Source: Ophiocordyceps camponoti-saundersi (nom. inval.) (lineage: Eukaryota > Ascomycota > Sordariomycetes > Hypocreales > Ophiocordycipitaceae). Taken from it: a stretch of DNA of 64,000 nucleotides. The notes beneath the pieces are model-generated. The model searched no databases, was not told the DNA's origin, and was given only the letters and a program-made list of their open reading frames with translations. Of this stretch, positions 1 to 12,072 are shown one piece after another. Positions within the stretch are counted from its first letter, which is position 1, and every line of letters begins with the position of its first letter. Location: assembly GCA_003339415.1 (NCBI GenBank), contig PDHQ01000004.1:518077-582076 (forward strand). Reading direction: 5' to 3'. Made by a program: the position numbers and the translations under genes.

Positions 1-1727
1 TTCTCTCACCCAAGCCGACCCGGTCATCCGGTAACTGTCTCTCCGACTGTCCGGGACGGCAAGGGGTGGGAAGAGGGATGGAGGGAAAAGGAAACAGCTA
101 CAAGGGCTAGAGGAGGAAACATCAAGTGCCGATCGCTGCCGTCGTTGCTGCGGTTTGCTGCAGCCGACAGGCCGGGGATGGATGCCGTCGTCTCGTGGCA
201 GGCGGTGGAGCCGAACCGCTCTGTCGGGTCGAGAGACTCAGCCGCAGCGAGGGGTTGTCTCGTTCTTTCTCCCCCTTCTCTGCTGCTCCTCGTCCCCCAT
301 CCATCTCGTCCATCCCCCCTCCCCCATCCCCCCGGGGAGGGGGGAACAAGGGCTGAGACGAACATATGTAGCTTATGTATGCATATAGCGGACAAAAGGA
401 AATAAGAGGACAAGAAGGGAACAAAACTAATCATACGGGCCGGGCCGGCGGAATCAGTCCTTGACCGTGTATGTGTGCGTGTGTATAGAGTGGGCTGCAT
501 GTACGGATACGCATACGGATAGAGGGAGTGAGATATGTAGTTGCTTAAGCACAGACTTGTAAGAAAGAAGAGGGAGGGAAGAAAAAAAAGAAAAGAGCAA
601 GGTCTAGACGGCTTCGGAACCAAGCAAAGCAAAGGATTCTGTATGTCTCAAAGCCCCGGCTCTGCTGAAGGACTGCCATATCTAATATTGCCCGCTCCGG
701 CTACCCAATGCGACGGCCGTTGCAAAGGAGAGAAGTCAGGTAATATAATGAATGGTATGCTGAAACATGAAGAGGCAAGATGGGGGGGAAAAGGAAGGGA
801 AAACTAAAAGCAAATAGGGGCATAGAGAGAGAGAGGGAAAGACGTTGGCTACGTGGTATGTATGCCGTACATTAGTAGCAGTGAAAAGGGGGGCCCCCAA
901 CGAGTGTTGCTTTTTCCCTTGCTTTCCCCTCTTTGTTATTTTCCTTTTTTTTCTCACGGGAGAGGGGGAGAGGTGTCAGGGGGGGATGGGTGAAAGGGGA
1001 GGTGGACGAGGTGATTGATGCACGAGACGAGGCATGCTTCGGGGGGCTGGAACGTAGCTGTTTTTTTATCCCCGTGAGTTGGAGAAACTCAGCCGCGGCC
1101 ATGGCGGACTTGTCTGGGTGAGGGGTGTGTGAAATGGATAGACGAATGCCGGAGGGTTAACCGGCTGCTCGGGTCAGGGCTGATGATGGTGATGGGGTGA
1201 GATGATGCATGTAGATTGATACGTGTATGTTGCTGTGTACGGGAGGGAAACTTGGTCTGTGAGATAGAAAGGGAAGAGAGGCAGAATATTGATTCAGCTT
1301 ATTGATTGGGGGGTCTGGCTGCGGGCTGATTGATGTGCTGTTGAGTTGTGAAGCTGTGCAAAAGGCGTCTCTCTCTACGGATACCTAGACGAGATTACAC
1401 GGTTATATGTGTGATGGTGATGATGATGATGACGGATTTAAAGTGACATCGACCCTCGAGATCCATATATTCTATTCCGCTGCGTCCATCTAGGTATGTG
1501 TGTCTGTCTGTCTGCATGAGTATACTGCTATATGCGCGCGGTTACAAGTACGAATACGTCTTAGAAGACCGACCTCCTCGGTTTCGGTCTCGGTCTCACC
1601 GTTGAAGCTACGTCATCACGCACCTTGCTAGTAAACGGGCGTAGAAACTGTCCATTTCCTTTGCCTTCTCTCTCTCTCTCTCTCTCTCTCCAATGAATGC
1701 ATCCAGAACAACGGCATAATAATAATA
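1..1727. other. Intergenic, no supported gene
   Basis: Only short, low-complexity open frames occur here, with no recognisable protein family on either strand. The stretch is rich in purine or pyrimidine runs. It contains a short GAT-type repeat near 1412-1435 and a CT run near 1664-1690, just upstream of the phosphate carrier start. It probably combines the 3' flank of a gene outside the window with the carrier promoter. Confidence 0.6.
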
Positions 1728-2687
1728 ATGGCCCCGAGGATCAAGCCCGACGACCAGCTTCCCTCCTTCACAGCAAGCGACTATGCCAAGTTCTTCGGCG
1801 CCGGCGCTCTGGCGGCCACCGTCACGCACGCGGCCGTCACCCCCATCGACGTGGTCAAGACGCGGATCCAGGTCGACAACCAGCTCAAGGGCTACGGCAT
1901 GATGAGCGCCGGCCGGTCCATCGTCGCCAAGGAGGGGGCCTCGGCCCTACTGACCGGCTTCGGACCGACGGCCGCCGGCTACCTGGTTCAAGGAGGGGCC
2001 AAGTTCGCCGGGTACGAGTACTTTAAGAAGCGGTACATGGCGGCCTTTGCCAAAAGTCCCGACGAGGCCGTCGCTCACCGGACGGCGATTTACCTCTCGG
2101 CCAGCGCCACGGCCGAGTTCTTCGCCGACGTCCTGCTCTGTCCGCTCGAGGCGACGCGCATCCGGCTCGTGTCGCAGCGGGGATACGCCGACGGCCTCAC
2201 CACCGGCTTCATGAGGATGGCTCGCGAGGAGGGTCTCGCCGGCTTCTACTCCGGCTTCGTCCCGCTGCTGTTCAAGCAGGTGCCCTTCGCCGTCGGCCAG
2301 TTCTCCGTCCACGAGGCCGTCAACGAGGTCATCTTCCGAGCCATGGGGCCGGAGCGGAAAGCCCGGCTGACGCCCGTCGAGTCCACGGCCGTGGAGCTGA
2401 CGTCGGGACTGGCAGCCGGCGCCGCCGCCGCCATCCTCTCCCACCCGGCCGACACCCTCCTTTCGGCCATCAACAAGGGCGGCGGCGACAAGGGCCAGGG
2501 CGCGACGGCGAGGATGATACAGCTGGCTCGTCAGTTTGGTCCTAAGCGCTTGCTCCTCACCGGCTTGGGGCCGAGGTTGGTCATGACGTGCGGACTTGTC
2601 TCCAGTCAGTTTGTCATCTACGCTCGCTGTAAGGCTTTGACGGGGGCGCCGCCTGGCATCGAGATTCATAAGGAGGCGGCCTTGTGA
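1728..2687 (+). CDS. MIR1: Mitochondrial phosphate carrier
   Basis: This is a single-exon gene for a 319-residue member of the mitochondrial carrier family. It imports inorganic phosphate across the inner membrane with protons, supplying ATP synthase. Three carrier repeats are visible, each opening with a signature: PIDVVKTRI near residue 39, PLEATRIRL near 139 and PADTLLSAI near 240. The second signature with its flanks, and segments such as LLTGFGPT and FYSGFVPLLFKQ, are what I know from yeast Mir1-type phosphate carriers rather than ADP/ATP carriers. Length is normal for the family. There is no cleavable presequence, as expected for Mir1. The ATG follows an AAT-rich leader and a CT tract. 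Phosphate versus copper/phosphate (Pic2) specificity cannot be settled by eye, but Mir1 fits better. Confidence 0.93.
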   Translation: MAPRIKPDDQLPSFTASDYAKFFGAGALAATVTHAAVTPIDVVKTRIQVDNQLKGYGMMSAGRSIVAKEGASALLTGFGPTAAGYLVQGGAKFAGYEYFKKRYMAAFAKSPDEAVAHRTAIYLSASATAEFFADVLLCPLEATRIRLVSQRGYADGLTTGFMRMAREEGLAGFYSGFVPLLFKQVPFAVGQFSVHEAVNEVIFRAMGPERKARLTPVESTAVELTSGLAAGAAAAILSHPADTLLSAINKGGGDKGQGATARMIQLARQFGPKRLLLTGLGPRLVMTCGLVSSQFVIYARCKALTGAPPGIEIHKEAAL

Positions 2688-4176
2688 TTGATCAGTTGCA
2701 TGCCGAGAAGGTTTGGTTAGAAGATGGATTCGGGCTGATTTACATGCATACCTACATATGTAACTACATACATAAGTATGCGTATATGTAATATAGATAC
2801 AATACATTCATATAGAGACGAAGAAAGACTCTTTGTCTGATTTCTATCCATCAGGGCTGGAAACTCGCCGAGGAGATATTAGAAGAAGGGGGGGGGGGGG
2901 GTTTGACTGGAATCTTTGGGGGAGGATATTATTCCTGCCTGTCATGCATGCCTAAACACCTACATATTCGTACACCGATATGCAGACATGCATATTCGTA
3001 CACTATACGTTATCCGCTCACTGTCTGCCGCGCGCTTCAGGCCCAGTTCACTTATAGTTAGTTGCCCATGTCAATAAATTAATTGACTCCCCGAAGACGA
3101 TGGAGAGGAGAGAGGGGGAGGGGGGAGAGGGGGAGGGGCAATATCCGGGCGATACCGCCTGGTATAGCCGTATATGTAGCCTCTTGTAGGGTTCTACCTG
3201 CATCTGCTTTGACTTGGCTAACTACCACCTCTAGAGGTACACAAGGAGGAGAGAAGCCGTCAAGCTGAGGCCATCGTTAATTACCTGCATATATACATAC
3301 ATACATACATACATACACATACATACATACATACTGTACATATAGGCAGATAGGTATGTAAAGAAAACTAAAGCAGAGGAATCCGGATAACAAAACACAT
3401 GAACAGACAGACATGTATCTGTAAAGCCTCTCAAACCAACCCACCCCCTACCGCACCGTACCGTACCGAGGTATTATACACACATACTCCCTCTCTCCTA
3501 ACGAACGTGCGGCTTTTTGAGAAACTGTGGCTGAACGAGAGGCGTGTTGCCTAGGCTGTACAGTGCCTCTTCCCTCTTCCCCGTACTTGGGTCCGAGCCA
3601 CTGAAACGGCGGCAAAAGGACGGCGTCCCCCGCCCGTGCCGCCCCGGCCCAAGGGGGAACTCCCGCCGTGCTCGCCTCTGCCTTCACACTGTATACGCCA
3701 CAGCTTCGCCGGTACCTCCAAGGGGGGGGGGGGTTGTACCTCTCCTGGTAGGCTGCTGCTACCAAGGAAGGGGAGGAGGAGGAAAGCCCTCCAGGGGCCT
3801 CTCCAACCTCAGTCAAGCCACGACATCACATAACTGTCAGCATCCATTATTCTCCTCTCACGTTCCCTTTCTGTGTCTCTGTATTTCTCTGTCTCTCCGT
3901 CTTTCGGTCTCTTTCTTCTCTCCCTCACTGATTCCCTCCCTCTCTCCCTTTCTCTCTATCACACACTCTCTCGCTCGCTCTCGCTCTCGCTCACACCCAC
4001 TCTCACACTCATACTCACACCTCCTCCCTCCCCCCCCCCTCTCTCTATCTCTCTCTCTCTCTCTCGTGTTCATCCCCGACTTGGCCTCACGTCCTCGCCT
4101 TCTCTCTCCCGACCCGTCTCCGATTGAGTTGCCCCGGCCATGTCCACGAGCTGAGAAGAGGGACTCTGTGCACACC
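2688..4176. other. Intergenic with microsatellites and CT-rich leader
   Basis: No gene is supported. The interval holds a run of 14 G at 2888-2901, a CATA repeat at about 3291-3335, and a long pyrimidine-rich stretch (about 3850-4073) ahead of the kexin start. The open frame that runs through this interval into the kexin is low-complexity Ser/Leu/Pro sequence and looks like untranslated leader. A four-codon upstream ORF begins at 4140. Confidence 0.6.
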
Positions 4177-6889
4177 ATGGACGCCGCCCGTCATCGAGAG
4201 TACGACCTCTACGACTACTATGCCGTCCACCTCGAGAGCTTTGCGTCGCCCGAGCTCGTCGCCGATGAGCTCGGCATGCTCCTCGACGGCCCAATGTCGC
4301 TGCCCGACCACTACATCCTGCGCGCGCCCAGATCCTCTCACGACCAGCTGAGCTTGCGACTCCAGGAGCGGAAGCGCAGGAAGCGACATGCCAATCATAT
4401 CCTGCTGGCCCGAAAACAGGAGCCGAGGATGCGGCTACACAAGCGCATCATCCCTCCTTCCGCTCTCGCGCGCTCGCCTGCCGCCAAGTCGGCTCTGGAC
4501 ACGGAGACGGTCAAGAAGCAAGATGACGTGATGCAGACGCTGCAAATCCACGATCCCATCTTCAAGGAGCAGTGGCATTTGCTCAACACGCGCCAGCCCG
4601 GCCACGACATCAACGTCACCGGTCTCTGGCTCGAGGGCATCACCGGCAAGGATGCCACCGTGGCCATCGTCGACGACGGCATTGACATGAGCAGCGACGA
4701 CCTAAAAAACAACTACTTCGCCGCCGGCTCTTGGGATTTCAACGACAAGGGCGCCGAGCCTCGTCCTCGCCTGTCGGACGATAAGCACGGAACGCGCTGC
4801 GCCGGCGAGGTGGCGGCGGCCCGCAATGACGTCTGCGGCGTCGGCGCCGCCTACGACGCCCGCGTCGCCGGCATCCGCATCCTGAGCAAGCCCATCAGCG
4901 ACGCCGACGAGGCCGACGCCATGATGTACAAAAACCAGGATAACCAAATATACTCTTGCTCCTGGGGCCCGCGCGACGATGGCCGTTCCATGGAGGCGCC
5001 CGGCATCCTCATCCAGCGCGCCATCCTTCAAGGCGTCCAAAAGGGCCGCGCCGGCCTCGGCTCCATCTTCGTCTTTGCGAGCGGCAACGGTGCCGCAAGC
5101 GATGACAATTGTAACTTTGACGGATACACCAACTCCATCTACAGCATCACCGTCGGCGCCGTTGACCGCGCCGGCCACCACCCGTATTATTCGGAGCTTT
5201 GCTCGGCTCAGCTCGTCGTTACGTACAGTAGCGGCGACGGCGACTCCATCGTGCGTCGCTCCCCCTTCTTTTCTTTTTTTTTCGGTCCCCCCCCTTTTTC
5301 CACCTTGGATAGACCGAAACGCTGACCATGACTGCCCGTCACATCGTCTTCCGTAGCACACAACCGACGTCGGCACCAACCAGTGCACCTCGAGCCATGG
5401 CGGAACCTCGGCCGCCGCGCCCCTCGCCGCCGGCATCTTCGCCCTCGTCATGCAGGTCCGGCCCGACCTGAGCTGGAGAGACGTCCAGTACCTGGCCATG
5501 GACACGGCCGTGCCCGTTGCCGACAAGCTCGACAGCTGGCAGACGACGAGCATCGGCAAAAAGTATAGCCACTACTTTGGCTACGGCAAGATTGATAGCT
5601 ACGCTCTCGTCGAGAGGGCCAAGAAGTGGACAAAGGTCAAGCCCCAGGCCTGGTTCTTCTCGCCCTGGATGCACATCAAGAGGGATATCCCAGAGGGCGA
5701 CGACGGCTTGACGGCCTATTTTGAGGTCACCGAGGCCATGATGAAGAAGGCGAATCTGGGCCGCGTCGAGCACGTCACCATCACCATGAACGTCAATCAC
5801 ACTCGCCGCGGCGACCTGAGCGTCGACCTCGTCAGCCCGGACAACATCGTGAGTCATATTGCGACGGCGAGGGCGCACGACAGTCACAATGGGGGCTACG
5901 TCGACTGGACCTTTATGACTGTTGTCCACTGGTGAGCCTTTCCATCAACTGGCTGCCTAACCGGCTGACTTACACGCAATGAAAAAAAAAACAGGGGGGA
6001 ATCCGGCCTTGGAAAGTGGAGCTTGGTCGTCCGCGACACAAAGGTTAACCAGCAGCGCGGCTACTTTGTCGACTGGCGGATGAAGCTATGGGGCGAGGCC
6101 ATCGACGCCAAGGCCGCCTACCTCCTCCCGATGCCCCAGTCGACGGACGACGATGATCATGACAAGACGTCCATCGCCGGCCCCGTGAGCACCTCGACAG
6201 GCGGCGTCGGAGGCCAACGACCGCCGGGACGGCCGACGATGACGGCACTGCCTACGGACCACCCGGAGCGTCCGACGAAGCCCGGGAACAAGCCGGTGGA
6301 TTCGGATGTTCCATCCTCGCCGTCGTTTGGCAAGTCGGGACCGGTATGGGTGTACGGCGCCTTTTGCCTGATCGTCGTCTTCTGCATCGGCCTCGGCGTC
6401 TATCTCTGGGTGGCTCGCCGTCGACGTATGCGTAACAAGGTCCGCGACAGCTACGAGTTTGAGCTTATAGATGAGGAGGAGACGGAGGCAATGAACGGCG
6501 GCGGCATCGGTGGCGGCGGCGGTGGCGATGATGACGGCCTGGGCGATGACGGCGTCGGCGTCGGTGACGGTGTTGGTGGTGATGTTGGCGACGACACCGA
6601 CGGCGAAAAGGATCCGGTCGAAGGTCGGCGCGGTCGACGCACCCGCGGCGGTGAGCTATATGATGCTTTCGCCGGGAACAGCGACGACGACGACGATGAT
6701 GACGACGATGGTGGTGGTGGTGGTGGTCGACGTGGTGGTGGTGGCCATGGCCAGTACAGAGACGAGTCGCGGGATAGGCTCGTCGCTTCTCACGAGGTGG
6801 AACAGTACGTCATCGGGGAGGAAAGCGACGAGGAGGCTGACGACGTGTCGCCTTCCGACTCTAAGCTGCTGGGCGGCCGTGGCTCGTAA
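4177..6889 (+). CDS. KEX2: Kexin-type pro-protein convertase
   Basis: The gene encodes the Golgi subtilisin-like endoprotease that cleaves secreted precursors after Lys-Arg or Arg-Arg. Exons are 4177-5250, 5357-5931 and 5995-6889 (847 residues). The introns restore the family sequence across both joints (GDSI/HTTDVGTN and VHW/GESGLG). The catalytic triad is visible: Asp166 in VDDG, His204 in KHGTRCAG and Ser376 in HGGTSAAAP, with the ASGNG oxyanion segment between. A P-domain follows (roughly 440-590), then a transmembrane helix (about 667-690) and an acidic cytosolic tail with Asp and Gly runs. The N-terminus begins directly in the prodomain (EYDLYDYYAVHLES) with no signal peptide, which a Kex2 needs, so the true start may lie in an upstream exon I could not define. 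Confidence 0.9.
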
Positions 6890-7533
6890 GAAAACAGAGA
6901 GAAGGGGAAGAAGGAAATTGAATAGGAAGAAGAAACAAAAGACGGGGGGGGAAGGGGAAAGGGGGTTGGCGATAGTTGGTGATGGTATTTAGCTCCTCCG
7001 TCTCACCAAGTTCCCATTACCTACCCTACATTCAGTATATTATTTTCTTGACTCTCTCTGTCCTTTTTTTTTTCTTGTCCCTTCGTTTTTCTTCTGTGCT
7101 TTGTTTGTCTTGTCTTGGTGAGGGGGAAAAAAAAGGGGGTGGGTGATGGCCCTATTGTTGATTTGTAGCACGGAGACAGGTGGTGTTGGGAAAAAAGGGG
7201 GTTCAGGGGGGTTAGACTTGGGGGAACTGCATTGGCATAACGAGGAGTTGAAAAGAAGATTGTTGAGGAAGGAAATCGTTGACTCGAAGATTGAAGGAGA
7301 TGGTGATTTGTTCTTAGATGATGCGCGGAATTATTTTAGAGGGGGGGGTTGGAGGGGAATGAAAAAGATGGGATGGATTGATGAATAGTAGATACGAAAT
7401 GTAGCTTGATGATGAGTATCGAGGTAGAATGGTTAATAACAACAAGGTCTGAAAGAAGAATAGAAGAGTCAAAGAGATAAAGAGAAAAAAAAAAAGAGTC
7501 CCAGAAGGGATCCCAGAGACAAGAAGAGACACC
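6890..7533. other. Intergenic between convergent genes
   Basis: This is the 3' flank of the kexin gene and of the convergent sorting-nexin gene. It is rich in G and A/T homopolymer runs. A short open frame at 7143-7388 has no family resemblance, and I do not support it as a gene. Confidence 0.6.
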
Positions 7534-9014
7534 TCACGTCTCCCCTTCCATATCACCCACATACCGAGCCCAGACGTCGCCAACAGCCGTATAAAACGCA
7601 ACATGCGCATCAGCAAGACCGCCCAGCTGCGCCTTGAACTCAGCCCTCTTGATGCGCTCAAAGTCGTCCACCTCCTTGACGACCTCGTCGTCGAAGAGGT
7701 GGCTCGTCCTCCGGGCACGCTCCACCTCCGACGTGAGCTCCTCGACGCGAAGCTCGAGCTTGCGGAGGCGCTCCCGCCTGGCCTGCTCGTGGTCCACGCC
7801 GCGGACGTCCTCGATCTTGGCGCGGATGAAGCCCGTCGGCGTCGACGAGGCGGACCCGTTCTGGAGGCCGTCCCTCTCCGACGTCGACTTGTTGAGGTAT
7901 TCCGTCAGCTGTTCGAAGTCGAGCTGCTTCTGCTCTCGCGCTCGGAGGAGCTGCCGTAGCGAGAGGGAGTAGGCTTGCATGTCGCGGAGGGAGCCCAGGT
8001 AATCCTGGTCCGTCACGTCGCGCAGACGGCGGAGCTGGGTGGCCGTGTCGTCCACCGAGGCGGCGAAGGCGTGCACGGCCGACTCGACCGCCGGTTCGAG
8101 CGTCACCAGCTTCTGGAACTGCTCTGCCAGGTCTTTGAGGTCTGTTTCGAGGTCGGCTTCGCGTCGCACCACGCGCGCTACCACTTTTTCGACGTGGCCC
8201 AGGTCGTCGTCCAGCCTGTCGCTCTTCTCCTTGACTTCGATGAAGCGACGATCTGGTTTGTGAACTTTGGTGAAGGCGTTGATGAAAGTGTCTGCGAAGT
8301 TGTCAAAGACGCCTCCTCCTCCGCCGCCGCCACCGTCACCCGCACCAGACGAGACTCCGATACCGGAACCGCTGTGGTCGCTATTGATGCTTACACGAGC
8401 GCTCCGGCTACGCATCGTCGCGTTCCAATCCGGGCTCTCGAGAAAGGCGTGCAGAATCGGGGCACGACGTAGCGTCGGATGCAGAGCCAATCGACGAAGG
8501 AAGCGCTGAAGGGAATGGGCTCTCCGGGCGGTAAAGTCGGCGCCGAACCGGTCTCCGCGCACGTATTCGATTCGTTGCTTGTCCGGGAGGGGAGGGACGG
8601 CCGTGGCGGGATAGTCGCGAGACAGCTGCTTGAAGAGGAAGACGAAGTCTGTGAAGCGACGACGAACAGTCGTCTTTTGCCTCTGAAACGATGGAAAGGT
8701 AGACTAGGTAGGTATAGCAGTTCAGTGACACGCGGAGGAAGCGAGAGAGAGAAAAAGAGACGCACGCTGGTGGTGATGAGATACGACACAAACGCATCCT
8801 TCCCGCCGTCGTTTTCCTTGAGAGGCGAAGAAACAGCGCACTCGAGCCGTTCTCCACCGGGCAGCTGTGCGCCGCCACTGTCAGAGGTGTCACGACGGCC
8901 GCCATCCCTGTCGTCGCCGTCGTCGTCATTATCGCGGGCAGATCGCGATGTCTGATCATGGACGTGTTCGCTCCAGGAGACGCTGGAGAAGTTGTCGTTG
9001 TCGGTCACCGCCAT
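7534..9014 (-). CDS. SNX4: Sorting nexin Snx4 (autophagy-related Atg24)
   Basis: Exons on the minus strand are 9014-8766 and 8682-7534, giving 465 residues. The 83-bp intron (GTGCGT...TTTCAG) joins YLITTS to RQKTTVRRRFTDF, rebuilding a PX domain (roughly 55-170). That domain has the RRRFTDFVFL phosphoinositide-binding core, PPLPDK and the VRGDRFG segment typical of Snx4. A Gly-rich linker and a long coiled-coil BAR region (about 195-465) follow. Snx4 binds PI3P on endosomes, works as a heterodimer with other PX-BAR proteins in endosome-to-Golgi recycling, and is needed for selective autophagy in fungi. Length matches the family. The ATG at 9014 is the first one that gives the conserved acidic N-terminus. 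Confidence 0.92.
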
Positions 9015-9679
9015 GGTATGCGGGAGAGGGGTTGATTGCTTTCTGTGGGGTGACGATGGAAGGGGGTAAGGAGGACTAAGAGGAGGAAGAGGAGAAGAAG
9101 GAAGAGTATGGGAAGAAGATGACGACGATGACGACGACGACGATAGATGAGAGGACGAGAAGAAAATCCCTACCTCGAGCAAAGACGAGGCTGACCTGCT
9201 GATGATCTCACTCCTTCGAATGCATGTACCTGGCGCGGGGAATTAAGCTGACGGGGGTACCTGTGCGAGCCTCCTCTACCTGCAACTCCCTCTCTTCGAT
9301 GCGGGGAGAGGCTGGAAATACATAATACCGCTACTCACTCTATTTCTCAGCCTCGTCATTACCTAATATCCAACTCAACCTCCCATCCGTTTTTGTAAGA
9401 CAGCGAGAGAGAGACTACGGTTACAGCTTGCAATAACCCATCCCATCATCTACCACAGCCTTATAGAGACGATATAAACACGATACATTTTTCGTCGCGC
9501 TCGGCGCCGTCTATCTCATGCCATCGAAAGCTGAACCCCTTACCTCAAGTCCGCGAGGTTTCTAATTTGCTATCCACACCGAAGCCCGGTGCCGCAGCCC
9601 CAATCATACATATGTAGAGCCCGTCATCGACCTGATTTGAACAAAAGGAAATAGAATAAAAGAGAGAGAGGAAAATGTG

Positions 9680-9726
<47 letters not shown>

Positions 9727-9841
9727 TCTAAAGAAAGAAAAGAAAAGGAAAGGAAAGGGAAAAAAAAGAGTGTGGGAAAACAAAAGTCAAGAGGTACGGA
9801 AGAGAAAAGAAGAACCAAACCCGTTTCTCGTCACTTCCCTC
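9015..9841. other. Intergenic, with (GA)n tract
   Basis: This is the SNX4 promoter plus the LETM1 3' flank. A (GA)20 microsatellite occupies about 9683-9722 and is followed by an A/G-rich stretch. No coding feature is supported. Confidence 0.65.
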
Positions 9842-11494
9842 TTACTTAGACTTGTTCGCTTCCTCCGCCTTGTACACCTCCCGCTCGGCGTCGACCATCT
9901 CCGCCGCCGGCCTCTTCTCCAGCCCGGCCGCCTGGGCCGAAAGCTGCCTCTCCTCCTTCTCGTCAATGTCGTCGACGTCGCGCGGCGTCGCCATGCCCGT
10001 GCTCTGACTCTCCTCGTTCTGCTCGTTCTCGTCCTCAATCAGCTCCTGCTGCTCCTTGAGCACCTCGAGCCTCTGCTTGTTCGTCGCCGCGCCCTCGGCG
10101 TTGTGCACCTCGAGCTCCATCTCGTGGAAGAGCTCCTCCGGTATGGAGGACAGCACTCCGATGAGCGCGTCCACCTGGTTCCACTCCGAGTCCGAGCCCT
10201 GCCCGTACATGTATGCGTTGCTGAGCACCAGCAGCGTCGACGGCACGCCCTCGCGCAGTCGGAGGTCCAGCCACGTCTGCAGGTCGGTCCGCATCCGCGC
10301 CGGCGATACGCTGTGCGTGCGGATTCCCCGCGCCGCGCAAGCCATCTGCAGCTCCGAAACCGTCAGGCTGTCGACGCTCTCGAAGCTGATGGCCTTGTCG
10401 TCGCGCTTGATCTGCCGCATCCGGTGCCGCACCTGGTACCGCAGCATCATGTCGGTGCCGAACGTGTTGAGGTTCATGTACCGGCACATGGAAACGAGCT
10501 GAGGCCGCGAGAGGTTGTCGAGCGTCACGTCGTCGCGAAACACCTTGCAGACGCGGATCACGTCGTCCCGCGTCGGAGTCTCGCCCGTCGACCGCACCTT
10601 GCGGAAGAAGTTGGCGAACTCCTCCTTGTGCGCCGTGGCCGCGCTCAGGGGTAGGCCCGTCTCCTTGAGCGTCTGCTTTAGGAACGCGCTGACCTCGTTT
10701 CGCGTCGACCGCAGCAGGCTGGCCTTGGCATCCTTTGACTTTTGACCCTCGAACGTGCTGGGCAGCATGTTGGGGAACAGCTTAAGCGCCAGCGGTAAAA
10801 GAGCCTCGCCTAGCGGCACGATGATGAAGACGGAAAAGGGGACCAGTCGCCCGAGGTCCCTGACCGTCCGCTGCAGCTGCTTGTTCTCCCTGCGCGACAG
10901 GTCGTAGCCGGCCGCCATCTTGAGCGCCAGCTTCCAACTGATGCGCACCTCGACGGCGAGCAGCTTGCTACCATCCCAGTAATGCTGCGCTTCCCTCTTG
11001 ACCTTTTGCCACAGCGTCAGCTTCTTGTCCTCGTGGTCGGCCTTGGCCAAGTCTTGCTTTTCCGCCCCGTCGCCCTTGTTAGCCGCCATTTTCATGACGG
11101 TCGCCTCTGCCTTTGTTGCGCCGGCTTGTTCTTTTTGATGTTTTGCTACTTGTTGTTGCTGTACTTGATGTTCTTGTTGTAGTTTTTGTTGTTGTTGCGC
11201 TTGTTGTTGCTGCGGAGAGACAGACTGCTGCTTGTTGACGTTTGTCTCGTCTCGAGCCAATGGCTTCTTGGCCTGCTCGACGTTGAAGCCGGGAGGGGGG
11301 TTCGAAGTCTGAGAGTCAGGCCGATGATGCTCCGTCGCCATGGACCGGAAGAGAATCGCCGCCAGCGCCGGAGCAGAACGGGCATCTCGACGAGCCAGCC
11401 AACGAGGCGCGAAGACGCCCGAAGCGCTTCCCACCACCATTAGCGGGTTGCGAGACGCCGCCGCCCTGCGGGCAACCGCAGAAGAGGCACTCAT
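9842..11494 (-). CDS. MDM38: LETM1-family inner-membrane protein (Mdm38-like)
   Basis: This is a single-exon gene for 550 residues. LETM1 proteins sit in the mitochondrial inner membrane. They act in K+/H+ exchange and, through the matrix domain, in ribosome association during insertion of membrane proteins. The N-terminus is basic and Ser/Ala-rich (mitochondrial targeting). It is followed by an unusual Gln-rich linker (about residues 85-125, encoded near 11120-11215). The hallmark segment RDLGRLVPFSVFIIVPLGEA and the following LPLALKLFPNMLPST are clear, as is the LETM1 ribosome-binding-like domain (RPQLVSMCRYMNLN, LRYQVRHRMRQI). The C-terminus is a charged coiled coil. I chose the ATG at 11494. 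An in-frame ATG 44 codons upstream adds a Pro/Ser stretch without targeting character. Mdm38 versus the paralogue Ylh47 is not resolved. Confidence 0.9.
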   Translation of the reverse strand: MSASSAVARRAAASRNPLMVVGSASGVFAPRWLARRDARSAPALAAILFRSMATEHHRPDSQTSNPPPGFNVEQAKKPLARDETNVNKQQSVSPQQQQAQQQQKLQQEHQVQQQQVAKHQKEQAGATKAEATVMKMAANKGDGAEKQDLAKADHEDKKLTLWQKVKREAQHYWDGSKLLAVEVRISWKLALKMAAGYDLSRRENKQLQRTVRDLGRLVPFSVFIIVPLGEALLPLALKLFPNMLPSTFEGQKSKDAKASLLRSTRNEVSAFLKQTLKETGLPLSAATAHKEEFANFFRKVRSTGETPTRDDVIRVCKVFRDDVTLDNLSRPQLVSMCRYMNLNTFGTDMMLRYQVRHRMRQIKRDDKAISFESVDSLTVSELQMACAARGIRTHSVSPARMRTDLQTWLDLRLREGVPSTLLVLSNAYMYGQGSDSEWNQVDALIGVLSSIPEELFHEMELEVHNAEGAATNKQRLEVLKEQQELIEDENEQNEESQSTGMATPRDVDDIDEKEERQLSAQAAGLEKRPAAEMVDAEREVYKAEEANKSK

Positions 11495-11912
11495 GACGAG
11501 ACACGACGACGAGAGACACGAGCGCGGGCGGGAGAATTGATGGCTGGTAAGCGGCGAGACTGGAGAAGAGAGGGGAAAGAAGGGAGGAAAGGGAGGGTTA
11601 GGGAGTTGATGGGACCTAAATATCAAGGTCTGACGTTGATGATGAGGCTGTTTTTTTTTCCCCTTCCTTCTACCGGCTGCCTGAGAGACGGGGATTCCAG
11701 AACAGACGGCGGGCTGTGATTGGCTACGGGTTGATTACGTTTTCTAACAGTAACGGCTAACGCCGCAGTGGCTCGTTTTTCTTCCCCTTGTTGTAACTTT
11801 GCTGGTTTGGCACTGTGCTTGCTCCTGCTTACTGTATCTTTTGCTCATGTTCCGTCGGTGTGTTGCATCGCAGTCCGTACTGTGTTTAGCTCGTCTCTTG
11901 TCACTGTACCAC

Positions 11913-12072
11913 AGAAAGAAAGGATAACTGCCTCAAAGCAGCAAATCGGTCGTGCTCAATTTGACCTAAGGATGATGATCTGTCTAGAAAGGGGGGAGGG
12001 GGGTCGTGCCAATTTGTACCCGCGGCCGTACCAAACGTGCCTTCCATGGCAGGGCCTCATACCTGCCCATCA
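11913..12072. repeat. Direct repeat, left copy
   Basis: Left copy of the perfect 160-bp direct repeat. It starts at AGAAAGAAAGG and ends at CTGCCCATCA, directly after a candidate ACCAC target duplication. Confidence 0.85.

Noticed and set aside
1947..2807. 286-aa ORF antisense to the phosphate carrier
   Set aside because: Shadow of GC-rich carrier codons; highly charged low-complexity with no motif.
3544..4176. In-frame upstream extension of the kexin ORF
   Set aside because: CT-tract-derived Ser/Leu/Pro sequence without a signal peptide; looks like a leader, not coding.
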